The notes under the pieces: model-generated
What the model saw: the letters and a program-made list of their open reading frames with translations, nothing else
Told to the model about the DNA's origin: nothing
Database searches by the model: none
Position numbers and translations under genes: made by a program
Part shown: positions 41,292 to 49,485 of the stretch, piece after piece
Layout: every line of letters starts with the position of its first letter
How positions within the stretch are numbered: position 1 is the first letter of the stretch
Origin: Frankia alni ACN14a
GTDB lineage: Bacteria > Actinomycetota > Actinomycetes > Frankiales > Frankiaceae
Length of the DNA: 64,000 nt
NCBI RefSeq assembly: GCF_000058485.1
Contig: NC_008278.1
Span: 3,900,962 to 3,964,961 of the forward strand
Direction of reading: 5' to 3'

Positions 41292-41967
41292 ACCAGTTCG
41301 TGCGGGCAGCCGGGCAGGTGCCGTCCGGCCGCCGGCGTCCGCATCCGCACCCGGGGCAGGTCCGGCACTGGGTTGCCGACCGCCGCAGTGCTCGCGAGGC
41401 CGCGTAGAGCCTGAGTAGATCCCCATCGGGCTGATCCTGCTTGCGGGGAGAAGGTAGGCGCTCTCTCGTGGTGCCTGGGGTTGAGGAATGTTGTCCCTTC
41501 GCGCGCCGCCACTTCGTCACACCGAGTGATTATATATTCACTTGCCGGCTCGATATCTACCGTTAGGTATACATAACGCCTTGTGTTCTGTTGAACGTCA
41601 GCGGACTGCATGATATTCGGCGTCATTCGGTTGTCTGCGCGAGGCGGGTGAAGCCGCAGTTTCGCGGCTCCTCCCCTGAACAGGGGTAGGGGGCGGGTTA
41701 GACACACTCGGTGACGAGTTCGGCCTGAATCGGGCCCCCTGGGTTCGGTGGGCGGCCAGGCCGACGACCTAGTCGATCTCAAAGCCTTGAGCGGACGGTG
41801 AGATTTTCTCGCCCATCAGGCGATCGTTCCACTTTCAACTACACAACCGCCCGAAACCCCCGCGGTACGAAATTGACGAGGGTTTGTGCCACATGGATTG
41901 ACCTGTTCCGCCATGGACCTCTTGGCTAGGGGTAGCCAACACCTTCCCAGTAGAAAGGTCTGTGCGT
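41292..41967. other. AT-richer gene-free stretch ahead of the secreted-protein gene
   Basis: I see no coding sequence here. Composition drops from the surrounding high GC. The bases around 41525-41580 (GATTATATATTCACTTG and neighbours) are strikingly AT-rich for this genome. This would hold the promoter of the pair at 41968-42770. The contrast suggests foreign origin, fitting the Tn3 fragment on its left. Confidence 0.5.
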
Positions 41968-42378
41968 GTGAAAAGGCTTGCAGTATCCTTGGCGGCGCTT
42001 TTTCTGACGCTAGCCGCGACTCTTGTCGGGTCCGCTGGCACAGCATCCGCCATCGTTCCCGTTTCCACGCCAAGCTGCAAGAATAACCCGTCGTTCCCCG
42101 GAGACTCGGGAGTCATTCGTCTCGGCGAGACGGCCCAGGGAACCTTTGTTTGGACCGGAGCCATGACCCCGGTCTCGCGCGAACCGGGTTTCTATAAAAT
42201 CTCGGTGTACGGGGGGAAGAGGGTGTTGGATGGGAAGAATGCACACTATCCCTACTTCCCGCACGGCTCCCTACCTGCGAAGCTCGCTTTTCCTGGTCGG
42301 CGGATGTCGATATCTGTTACCCTGACATCGGATAGTGGCAGTGTCTATCATTCGGTGCAAAATGGGTGTGTGATGTGA
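41968..42378 (+). CDS. Small secreted protein of unknown family
   Basis: A 136-residue protein; GTG 41968 is chosen because GAAAGG lies nine bases upstream (GTG 41962 is closer than ideal). The first about 28 residues form a signal peptide: KRLAVSLAALFLTLAATLVG and cleavage after SAGTASA. The mature part of about 108 residues has exactly two cysteines (37 and 134), likely one disulfide joining its ends. A beta-rich pattern is seen (SGVIRLGETAQGTFVWTGAM, FYKISVYGGKRV, MSISVTLTSDSG). Codon use is visibly less GC-biased than neighbours. The next gene overlaps its stop. No known family recognised. Confidence 0.75.
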   Translation: MKRLAVSLAALFLTLAATLVGSAGTASAIVPVSTPSCKNNPSFPGDSGVIRLGETAQGTFVWTGAMTPVSREPGFYKISVYGGKRVLDGKNAHYPYFPHGSLPAKLAFPGRRMSISVTLTSDSGSVYHSVQNGCVM

Positions 42379-42770
42379 CCAACTCTCTCGATCTAGCCAG
42401 AACGGCCACGGAATTTCTTATCGACAATTTGTCCGAGAACCTGCCGCATGGAATTTCGCTGATCTCGACTTCCGGTATCGATCTTGCGATTCAGGAAGGC
42501 GCTGAAGTCATTCCGTGTGTGGATCTGGGACTTATCTCTCACCCCGAGCACGCCGACGATTACGCCGACCTGATTCATGTCGCGCTAGACAGTATCCAGA
42601 CCGCGGTGTCGAGGGTCACGAAACTCCCTTGGCCTCGGGTGGGAAAGTCCCTGGAGGTGGTAAACGCGTACAGCGTTGTAGCCGGGAGGTCAATCTCGTC
42701 CGGATATGGAACGATAGACAATCCACTACTTCCCTTGCGACCTCTCCCGCTGCCGAAGAATTTCGGCTGA
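42375..42770 (+). CDS. Cytosolic partner of the secreted protein, unknown family
   Basis: A 131-residue protein from GTG 42375, overlapping the upstream stop by GTGA (GTG 42366 is an alternative). No signal peptide or membrane segment. Visible patterns are LDLARTATEFLIDNLSENLP, GAEVIPCVDLGLISHPEHAD, DYADLIHVALDSIQTAVSRV and a Pro-rich end LLPLRPLPLPKNFG. Overlap with a secreted-protein gene, similar size and shared unusual composition suggest a two-gene functional unit. A toxin/immunity or export/chaperone pair is possible. Family not recognised. Confidence 0.65.
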   Translation: MTNSLDLARTATEFLIDNLSENLPHGISLISTSGIDLAIQEGAEVIPCVDLGLISHPEHADDYADLIHVALDSIQTAVSRVTKLPWPRVGKSLEVVNAYSVVAGRSISSGYGTIDNPLLPLRPLPLPKNFG

Positions 42771-42818
42771 CCCTGGAAAGCGAATCTCATTGAGGTGTCA
42801 CTGAGAAACGCATCGGAA

Positions 42819-42855
42819 GGCTGTGACCCGCGACGGTTCCTCGCGGGTCACAGCC
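42819..42855. terminator. Perfect 15-bp hairpin ending the AT-rich pair
   Basis: Arms GGCTGTGACCCGCGA (42819-42833) and TCGCGGGTCACAGCC (42841-42855) are exactly complementary with a 7-base loop. It lies 48 bases after the second gene and 155 bases before the 3' end of the convergent permease gene, so it can terminate the plus-strand unit. No T-tract. Confidence 0.8.
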
Positions 42856-43009
42856 CTGGCGCCTCAGCGCTGACCCGCTCACGACGCCTGACACCCGCGA
42901 CCGGCAACAGCCAGCCGCAGAGGCAGACGATCTACCGTGTCGGAGCGCGGCGAAGCGGCGGGTGCGTGGCCGGTCAGACGCTTGCAGGTCCGGCCGCTTG
43001 CGTGGCCGG

Positions 43010-45295
43010 TCAGTCGCTGCGGGCGGCGGCGGGTCCGGTGATGCGGCGCAGCAGCGGGAGGGTCGAGGCGAGGACCGCGAGCGCGGCGAGCAGGCCGGCG
43101 GCGACGATGAGGTAGTACTCGCCCCCGGGTGGCTGAAGTGTCTCGTGCAGCTGGGAACGCAGGAACAGGCCCGCGGCGAGGAATCCGGTGGCGATCGACA
43201 CGACGGTGAGGACCAGCAGCGGCAGCGCGCTTTCCAACACGATGACGCGGCGCAGCATCCCCAGGGGCGCGCCGGCGAGCCGCAGCAGGCTGAAGGGCCG
43301 TCGGCGGTCGTTGAGCCCGGCCACCACGCTGACGGCGAGGCTGCACCCGGCGATCGGCAGGCTGGTGAGGATCACGACGTTCGCCAGCTGCCGGTAGGCG
43401 GTGGTCAGCCGCAGGCCGCGGTCGAGGTCCTCGGCGATGGTGACCGACGGGTAGGAGAGGTAGGCGAGGTCGAGCACGGTGCGGGCCCGCTCGACCGCCG
43501 CCGGCCCGTCGGTGTCCACGGCGAGGGACTGGACCGGAAGGTGGCGCAGACCGTCGGGGGACAGGGCCGCCGGCCCGACCGTCCCGGCGTGGTCGCCGAA
43601 CCTGGCCTCGAAGTCGGTGCTGAGGGTGGCGGTGGTGGCCGGGTCCGATCCGGCCGCGCAGCGGCCGAGCGCCGGGGTGCCGGACAGCTCGGCGCAGGAG
43701 ACGACGCCGATCAGCGGGTCGACGCGCCCCGCGCCGGGAGGCCGATGGATCACGGTCACGCCGCGCACGCCGGGGACCCGGCGCAGATCGCCCAGCAGGG
43801 AGGCCGGGATCGAGGCGATGTCCTGCGGTCCTGCGGGGGTGTAGGTGGTGAAGCGGTCGATGAGGGTGTGGCGTTGCGCCGGGCCACGCGCGGCGGCGTG
43901 GTCGCGCGTGCCGGTGGTGCCGTAGGCGTTGATCGTGGTGATGATTCCGACGGCGACGCTGGTGACGAACAGGGCCAGGGCGAGACCGGCGACGGCGCGG
44001 AAGCCTGCCTGCGGGTTGTCGGCCAGGCGGCGCCCGGCGATGAGCGCGGCGGGTCGCCGGGTGCGCCGGGCCACCAGGCGGGCCCCGGCGAGGGTCAGCC
44101 ACGGCCCGACGACGATCAGCCCGATCATGGTCAGCAGGATCCCGGACAGGTAGGCCCGGACCTGCCCGGCGGTGCCGGCGGGCTGGCCGGCGTGGACGAA
44201 CCAGGCCAGTTCCCCCAGGCCCGCCAGCAGCGGCAGGATCCGCCATGCGCGTGGCGGGCGGGCGGTCGTCTGCCGGGTGACGCCGAGCGGGGAGCGGGTC
44301 ACCCGGCGCAGTGCCAGGCGGGCCGCCGCCGCGGCGGCGATCGGCACGCCGAGCGCGACCAGCACGACGTCGGGCAGGTTCAGCGACAGGTCGCCGGGGA
44401 AGAACGGTTCCCCGGTGAAGGGGATCGGTGCCAGCGCCGGGCGCAGCAGGACGAACAGTGCGAATCCGGCGGCGACGCCGCCGACGGCCGCGACACTCGA
44501 CTCGACCGCGGCGATCACCGCGATCTGCCGCGGGGTCGCGCCGATCAGGCGCAGGGCGGCGAAGCGCTGCTCGCGGCGGGCCGCGGACAGCCGGGTCGCG
44601 GTCCCGATGAAGATCAGCACCGGGAACAGCAGGGCGGCGGTGACGACGGACAGGACGAGGTCGATGCCGCGGGCGTTGATGCCGACGTCGAGGCACTGCC
44701 CGCTGCAGGCACTGGGCGGGGTGGTGGCGATCGCGGTGACCCGGGCGGCCTGTGGTGTCCGCGCGAGCTGGTCGGCGCGGCGACCGACGACGATGATCAG
44801 CGAGTCCGGGGCCGGCAGCGCCGCGGGGCCGAGGGTGCCGACCTGCCGTCCCGGGTAGCGGGCGGCGAGTTGCGCGGGCGGGGTGGTGCGCAGCAGGGTG
44901 GCCAGCGCCGGGGAGGCGTAGAACTGGCCCGGGCCGGGCAGGCGGGACAGGCCCGGGGGCAGCGGTGCGTGCGGACCGGTGGGGGCGAGGTCGATCCGGC
45001 CGATCTGCCGGCCGTGGAATGCGTCGACGCTGAGCAGCCACCACAGCGGATCCGCCGCACGGCCGGCCGACGGTGTCGCCGCGTTCGCCGCGGTGCCGGT
45101 GCCGGTGCCGGTGGCGCTGGGGGTGCCGGTGGCGAGCCAGGAGTAGCGGGCGTTCTGGGCGTTGACGGCGTTGATCCCGGCGAGGGTGGCCAGCAGCAGG
45201 GCGACGCCGAGGGCGACGGCGGCGGCGATGAGCACGAGGCGCCCGGCCGTCTCCCGGCCGCCGCGCAGGGCCAGGCGCAGACCGAGCCGGATCAC
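43010..45295 (-). CDS. FtsX-type ABC transporter permease (MacB-like)
   Basis: A 761-residue permease with two FtsX-like units: an N-terminal helix (VLIAAAVALGVALLLATLAG), an extracytoplasmic domain of about 170 residues, then helix clusters in the middle and at the C-terminus. The motif RREQRFAALRLIGATPRQI before the second FtsX block, and RRPFSLLRLAGAPLGMLRRV before the third, are family marks. Such permeases work by mechanotransmission rather than classical export, often in lantibiotic or peptide resistance. The start overlaps the ATPase gene stop. PadR at 46041 heads the three-gene operon. Confidence 0.9.
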   Translation of the reverse strand: MIRLGLRLALRGGRETAGRLVLIAAAVALGVALLLATLAGINAVNAQNARYSWLATGTPSATGTGTGTAANAATPSAGRAADPLWWLLSVDAFHGRQIGRIDLAPTGPHAPLPPGLSRLPGPGQFYASPALATLLRTTPPAQLAARYPGRQVGTLGPAALPAPDSLIIVVGRRADQLARTPQAARVTAIATTPPSACSGQCLDVGINARGIDLVLSVVTAALLFPVLIFIGTATRLSAARREQRFAALRLIGATPRQIAVIAAVESSVAAVGGVAAGFALFVLLRPALAPIPFTGEPFFPGDLSLNLPDVVLVALGVPIAAAAAARLALRRVTRSPLGVTRQTTARPPRAWRILPLLAGLGELAWFVHAGQPAGTAGQVRAYLSGILLTMIGLIVVGPWLTLAGARLVARRTRRPAALIAGRRLADNPQAGFRAVAGLALALFVTSVAVGIITTINAYGTTGTRDHAAARGPAQRHTLIDRFTTYTPAGPQDIASIPASLLGDLRRVPGVRGVTVIHRPPGAGRVDPLIGVVSCAELSGTPALGRCAAGSDPATTATLSTDFEARFGDHAGTVGPAALSPDGLRHLPVQSLAVDTDGPAAVERARTVLDLAYLSYPSVTIAEDLDRGLRLTTAYRQLANVVILTSLPIAGCSLAVSVVAGLNDRRRPFSLLRLAGAPLGMLRRVIVLESALPLLVLTVVSIATGFLAAGLFLRSQLHETLQPPGGEYYLIVAAGLLAALAVLASTLPLLRRITGPAAARSD

Positions 45296-46044
45296 GACGC
45301 CACCGGCGCGGGCGTCGACGAGGTGACCCTGCCGTCGCGGACGATGATCTCGCGGTCGGCGTAGGCGGCCACCCGCGGCTCGTGGGTGACGAGGACGACG
45401 GTCGTGCCCTGCTCGCGGGCGGCGGCGACCAGCAGGTCCATGACGTGCTCGCCGGTCAGCGAGTCCAGCGCGCCCGTCGGCTCGTCGGCGAACAGGATCT
45501 CGGGGCGGGCGACCAGGGCGCGGGCCAGGGCGACGCGTTGCGCCTGCCCGCCGGAGAGCTCACCGCAGCGTCGGGTCCGGGTGTCGTCGAGGTCGAGCCG
45601 GGTGAACCAGCTCCGGGCGCGGGCCAGCGCCTCGGCGCGGGGGATGGCGCGCAGCAGCAGGGGCAGCGCGACGTTCTCCTCGGCGCTGAGCTCGCCGACG
45701 AGCTGGCCGAACTGGAACACGAACCCGAAGCGGTCGCGGCGCAGCGCGCTGCGGGCGTTCTCGCGCATCGTGTCCACCCGCCGCCCGTCGAACAGGATCG
45801 CGCCGCTGTCGGGGGTCAGGATGCCGGCCAGGCAGTGCAGCAGCGTCGACTTGCCCGAGCCGCTGGGCCCCATGACGGCCAGGATCTCCCCGGCGCACAC
45901 GGTGACACTCGCGCCGCGCAGCGCCGGCGTCGGCCCGAACGCCAACGTCACCTCCCGCGCCTCGAGCAGCGGGCCGGCCGCCTCGGACCGCCCCCGACCG
46001 GCGGTTCCAGCGTTCGCAGCGGTTCCAGCGTTCGCAGCGGTCAT
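45292..46044 (-). CDS. ABC transporter ATP-binding protein (LolD/MacB type)
   Basis: A 250-residue ATPase, ATG 46044. Walker A GPSGSGKST, signature LSGGQAQRVALARAL and Walker B ILFADEPTGALD are all canonical. The TGALD sequence is typical of the LolD/MacB/FtsE branch that pairs with FtsX-type permeases. The first about 25 residues carry a duplicated ANAGTA from an 18-bp repeat (46003-46038). It overlaps the permease start by four bases and the PadR stop by four bases, so all three are translationally coupled. Confidence 0.93.
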   Translation of the reverse strand: MTAANAGTAANAGTAGRGRSEAAGPLLEAREVTLAFGPTPALRGASVTVCAGEILAVMGPSGSGKSTLLHCLAGILTPDSGAILFDGRRVDTMRENARSALRRDRFGFVFQFGQLVGELSAEENVALPLLLRAIPRAEALARARSWFTRLDLDDTRTRRCGELSGGQAQRVALARALVARPEILFADEPTGALDSLTGEHVMDLLVAAAREQGTTVVLVTHEPRVAAYADREIIVRDGRVTSSTPAPVAS

Positions 46045-46565
46045 GGGCGTACTACCGCGGCGAGCGCGTCTAGGCGGGCGGTGGTCAGCTCGATCCAGCG
46101 CAGGTCCGCCTCCAGGTGGAACAGGCCGTGGTCGGCCAGCAGCGCGTCGACGAGGCCGCCGGTGCGTTTGCGCGCGGTCAGCTCGCGCATTCGCTGCAGG
46201 TGGGCGGCGCGTTGGCGGTCCAGGTAGCCCGCGGCGGAGCGTCCCGACATCAGGGCCAGCACGACCTTGACGAACAGCACCGTCTGCAGGTGCGGTTCGG
46301 GTTCGACCGGTTCGTGCAGCCACGCCTCGACCTCGCTGACGCCCTGCTCGGTGATGACGTAGCGCTTGCGGTCGGGCCCGGCGCCGGGTTCGGCCTCGCC
46401 GACGAGGACCTTGCCGTCGCGGGCCAGCCGGCCGAGGGTGGCGTAGACCTGGCCGAACGGCAGCGGCTTGCCCCGGCCGAAGTAGGCGTCGTAGTCGCGT
46501 TTGAGGTCATAGCCGTGGCTCGGCTCTCGCTCGAGCAGGCCCAGCAGGGCCATGGGGACCGTCAC
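46041..46565 (-). CDS. PadR-family transcriptional regulator
   Basis: A 174-residue regulator, GTG 46565. The winged helix starts ALLGLLEREPSHGYDLKRD and contains PLPFGQVYATLGRLARDG, standard for PadR. The C-terminal Vir-like helical domain follows (VLFVKVVLALMSG, YLDRQRAAHLQRMREL). It is the first gene of the operon with the ABC ATPase and FtsX-type permease. It probably represses the operon until an antibiotic or peptide is sensed. A palindrome lies just upstream. Confidence 0.92.
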   Translation of the reverse strand: MTVPMALLGLLEREPSHGYDLKRDYDAYFGRGKPLPFGQVYATLGRLARDGKVLVGEAEPGAGPDRKRYVITEQGVSEVEAWLHEPVEPEPHLQTVLFVKVVLALMSGRSAAGYLDRQRAAHLQRMRELTARKRTGGLVDALLADHGLFHLEADLRWIELTTARLDALAAVVRP

Positions 46566-46581
46566 ACCCCCGTGTCTACAT

Positions 46582-46595
46582 CGGGTGTATACCCG
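46582..46595. promoter_or_regulatory. Candidate PadR operator CGGGT-N4-ACCCG
   Basis: The inverted repeat CGGGT-GTAT-ACCCG starts 17 bases upstream of the PadR start codon, within the sequence TCGGGTGTATACCCGGGG. The central GTATAC also resembles a -10 element. It is the best candidate operator for autoregulation of the PadR-ABC operon. Confidence 0.55.
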
Positions 46596-46698
46596 GGGTC
46601 AATAGAGGACCGACCCGATCGACGTCCACCGGCTCGCCACCGGGCCCTCCGACGTGCCGACGGCACCGCTTCCCGCTGCCCGGTAGGACAATCACGCC

Positions 46699-47934
46699 AT
46701 GGCATCCCCGCACGCCTTCCCCCTGGAGCCCGCCCCGGTTCAGGTGTCCGACGAGGTCCTCGACGACCTGCGCGTCCGTCTCACACTGACCCGTGCGCCG
46801 GTGGACGAGGGGAACGAGGACTGGTCCTACGGCGTCCCGGCCAGCTATCTGCGTGAGCTGGTCGCCTACTGGCGCGACGGCTACGACTGGCGCAAGGCCG
46901 AAACCGCCATCAACGCCTACGAGCACTACCAGGTCAGCGTTACCGGTGTCCCGGTGCACTTCCTGCGCAGGGCCGGCCGCGGCCCCCGCCCGATTCCGTT
47001 GATCCTCACCCACGGCTGGCCGTGGACGTTCTGGCACTGGTCGAAGGTGATCGACCCGCTCGCCGACCCGGCCGCGTTCGGCGCCGACCCCGCCGACGCG
47101 TTCGACGTGATCGTGCCGTCCCTGCCCGGCTTCGGTTTCCCCGGCCCGCTCACCGGCTTTCCCGACGTCAACTTCTGGAAGGTCGCCGACCTCTGGCACA
47201 CCCTGATGACCGAGACCCTGGGCTACGAGAAGTACGCCGCCGGGGGCTGCGACATCGGCGGGATCGTCGCAAGCCAGCTCGGCCACAAGTACGCCGACCA
47301 CCTGTACGGCATCCACATCGGCTCCGGGCTGCCACTGGACTTCTTCACCGGCCCCCGCGCCTGGGACCTCGCCCGCAACCGGCCCCTCACCGACGACCAG
47401 CCCGCCGACGTCCGCGCCCGGATCATCGAGATGGACCGACGCTCGGCGTCCCACCTCGCGGTGCACATGCTCGACGGCGCCACCCTGGCCCACGGCCTCG
47501 CCGACTCACCCGCCGGACTGCTCGCCTGGCTGCTGGAACGCTGGAACGCCTGGAGCGACAACGGCGGCGACGTCGAGTCCGTCTTCACCAGGGACGACCT
47601 GCTCACCCACGCCACGATCTACTGGGTGAACAACTCCATCGCCACGTCGATGCGGTACTACGCCAACGCCAACCGCTACCCCTGGACCCCCGCCCACGAC
47701 CGCACCCCCGTCGTGCAGGCCCCGGTCGGCCTCACCTTCGTCACCTACGAGAACCCGCCGGGCATCCACACCGCCGACGAGCGCGTCCAGGCGTTCACCA
47801 CCGGCCCGCAGGCCGCCTGGTTCAACCACGTCAACGTCAACGCCCACGACCACGGCGGCCACTTCATCCCCTGGGAGAACCCCGACGCCTGGATCGGCGA
47901 CCTGCGCCGCACCTTCCACAACCGCAGGCCCTGA
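46699..47934 (+). CDS. Epoxide hydrolase (alpha/beta hydrolase fold)
   Basis: A 411-residue enzyme with the N-terminal epoxide-hydrolase extension (about residues 5-110). The oxyanion motif is HGWP (105-108). The nucleophile Asp185 is in GGCDIGG. Two lid tyrosines are likely in the region before MRYYANANRYPWTP. The general base His388 is in HDHGGHFIPWENP. This is the fold of microsomal-type epoxide hydrolases, which open epoxides to diols. It is stand-alone, divergent from the PadR operon. Natural substrate unknown. Confidence 0.92.
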   Translation: MASPHAFPLEPAPVQVSDEVLDDLRVRLTLTRAPVDEGNEDWSYGVPASYLRELVAYWRDGYDWRKAETAINAYEHYQVSVTGVPVHFLRRAGRGPRPIPLILTHGWPWTFWHWSKVIDPLADPAAFGADPADAFDVIVPSLPGFGFPGPLTGFPDVNFWKVADLWHTLMTETLGYEKYAAGGCDIGGIVASQLGHKYADHLYGIHIGSGLPLDFFTGPRAWDLARNRPLTDDQPADVRARIIEMDRRSASHLAVHMLDGATLAHGLADSPAGLLAWLLERWNAWSDNGGDVESVFTRDDLLTHATIYWVNNSIATSMRYYANANRYPWTPAHDRTPVVQAPVGLTFVTYENPPGIHTADERVQAFTTGPQAAWFNHVNVNAHDHGGHFIPWENPDAWIGDLRRTFHNRRP

Positions 47935-47957
47935 CCGACCCTGTGGGCTCGTGCGGG

Positions 47958-48395
47958 TCAGGGGCCGTAGATGCGGGTGGGGGTGAGGAACACCGCGGTG
48001 CGGCGCTGTTCGGCCATCACCCGGTCGTAGGTGTGCCAGTCGTCGTGGGTGCCGCCGGCGGCGAGGAAGACCTCGCGCAGCAGCAGCCGCAGCCGCACCG
48101 CGTCGACCCCCGGGCGGGGGTCGTCCGGGCCGATGATCTCGGCGACGCCCTCGACGGTGGCCCACCGCCACCCCGAGCGCACGGTGGCGCTGGCCTGCGG
48201 GCGGGCCCGCAGGTGGGCGAGCTTGACCGCGCCGTACGTCACGAACGCGACGACCTCGATGTCGGTCAGCGGATGGCGCATGAAGGCGATGTTGACGACG
48301 GATGCCTGGATGCCGCCGTCGTCGCGCAGCGTCGAGATGACGGCGAGGCCGCTCTCGGCGCGGCTGAGGGCGGCGGCGTCCTCGAAGCTGGTCAC
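47958..48395 (-). CDS. PPOX-class (split-barrel) flavin/F420-dependent enzyme
   Basis: A 145-residue pyridoxamine-phosphate-oxidase-like protein; GTG 48395 chosen, preceded by GAAGGG. An extended start at GTG 48449 is possible. The split-barrel is shown by SGLAVISTLRDDGGIQASVV, VAFVTYGAVKLAHLRARPQA and SATVRSGWRWATVEGVAEII, the order of strands in F420-binding PPOX proteins. Such proteins reduce small molecules with F420H2 or FMN. It converges with the epoxide hydrolase gene. Confidence 0.85.
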   Translation of the reverse strand: MTSFEDAAALSRAESGLAVISTLRDDGGIQASVVNIAFMRHPLTDIEVVAFVTYGAVKLAHLRARPQASATVRSGWRWATVEGVAEIIGPDDPRPGVDAVRLRLLLREVFLAAGGTHDDWHTYDRVMAEQRRTAVFLTPTRIYGP

Positions 48396-48628
48396 GGCTT
48401 GTTCGCCCTTCGTCGCGATGGCCCGGATCCGACCGTGCGGCCTCGTCACTGTCCGTCCTTGTGGTAACGATTTCCACCGTATAGCTCTGCCCGGGGTGAC
48501 CGGTGTCGCTTGCAGGTCGCGGGGTGCGGGGTGCGGGTGGCGACGGCGGGCGGGATGTGCCGGTGCCTGCGGCGACGTAGAAACGCCCTGGTGGAAAGTT
48601 CCGCGGGGGGCGGGGTCGGGAGGCTGGG

Positions 48629-49327
48629 ATGAGTGGTGCGCACGGCCCGATCGGTGGGGTGCGAGGCCCACGGGTGGTGTCGGTCAACGTGGGTCTACCC
48701 CGCGCCGTCCCCCGCGGCACCGGCGGCGACGGCGGCGAGGTGATGACGGCGATCTGGAAGGAGCCGGTGGCCGGGCGGATCGCGGTGCGCCGGCACAATC
48801 TCGACGGCGACCGGCAGGCCGACCTGGTCAACCACGGTGGTCCGGACAAGGCCGTCTACGCCTACACCCTGGAGGATCTCGCCTGGTGGGCGGGGGAGTT
48901 GGGCCGCGACGTGCCGGTGGGGGCGTTCGGGGAGAACCTGACCATCGCCGGGCTGGACGCGGCCGGGGTCGTCGTCGGCGAGGTGTGGTCGATCGGGTCG
49001 GCGCGGCTGCAGGTCGCCCAGCCGCGCATCCCGTGCTTCAAGCTCGGGATCCGCTTCGCCGATCGCAGCCTGCCGCGGCGGTTCGCCGCCGCCGGGCGGC
49101 CGGGGATCTACCTGCGGGTGCTCACCGAGGGAGAGCTGGGCGCCGGCGACGCCATCGACGTCACGCCGGGTGCGCCGACGGCGGTCGGGGTCAGCGCGCT
49201 CGCCCGCGCCTACCATGGGCACGATGCGGCGCTGGCCACGGCGGTGCTGGGCGCCCCCGACCTGCCGGCGTCCTGGTACGACTGGGCCCGCGAGCGCACG
49301 GCTCCGCCGCGCCGCCGCCGTTCCTGA
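48629..49327 (+). CDS. MOSC-domain protein (YiiM-like)
   Basis: A 232-residue molybdenum-cofactor sulfurase C-terminal domain protein, ATG 48629. The pattern RRHNLDGDRQADLVNHGG, GAFGENLTIAGL, and the conserved Cys in QPRIPCFKLGIRF defines the YiiM type, which reduces N-hydroxylated compounds using molybdenum cofactor. The C-terminal 3-alpha extension (LARAYHG, ALATAVLGAPDLPASWYDWA) is as expected. Not in an operon with cofactor genes. Confidence 0.92.
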   Translation: MSGAHGPIGGVRGPRVVSVNVGLPRAVPRGTGGDGGEVMTAIWKEPVAGRIAVRRHNLDGDRQADLVNHGGPDKAVYAYTLEDLAWWAGELGRDVPVGAFGENLTIAGLDAAGVVVGEVWSIGSARLQVAQPRIPCFKLGIRFADRSLPRRFAAAGRPGIYLRVLTEGELGAGDAIDVTPGAPTAVGVSALARAYHGHDAALATAVLGAPDLPASWYDWARERTAPPRRRRS

Positions 49328-49485
49328 CGCCCGACGTCGGTCAGCCCCGCCCCGCCAGCGCCAAGCGTGACGGCTGCGGCGGTGACGCCCGTGACGGCGA
49401 ACAATCGCGCACGGCGGCAAGGGTTCATCGGACATTCACGGTGACGATCCGCATTCCGCCTGGGCCGCAGGGGAATGTGTGGTCC

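Noticed and set aside
42962-45364. 800-codon plus-strand frame opposite the FtsX permease
   Set aside because: Very polar, repetitive shadow of a clear membrane-protein gene.
46003-46038. 18-bp direct duplication at the ABC ATPase start as an attachment site
   Set aside because: It lies inside the coding sequence, encodes a duplicated ANAGTA and has no integrase nearby; simple slippage explains it.
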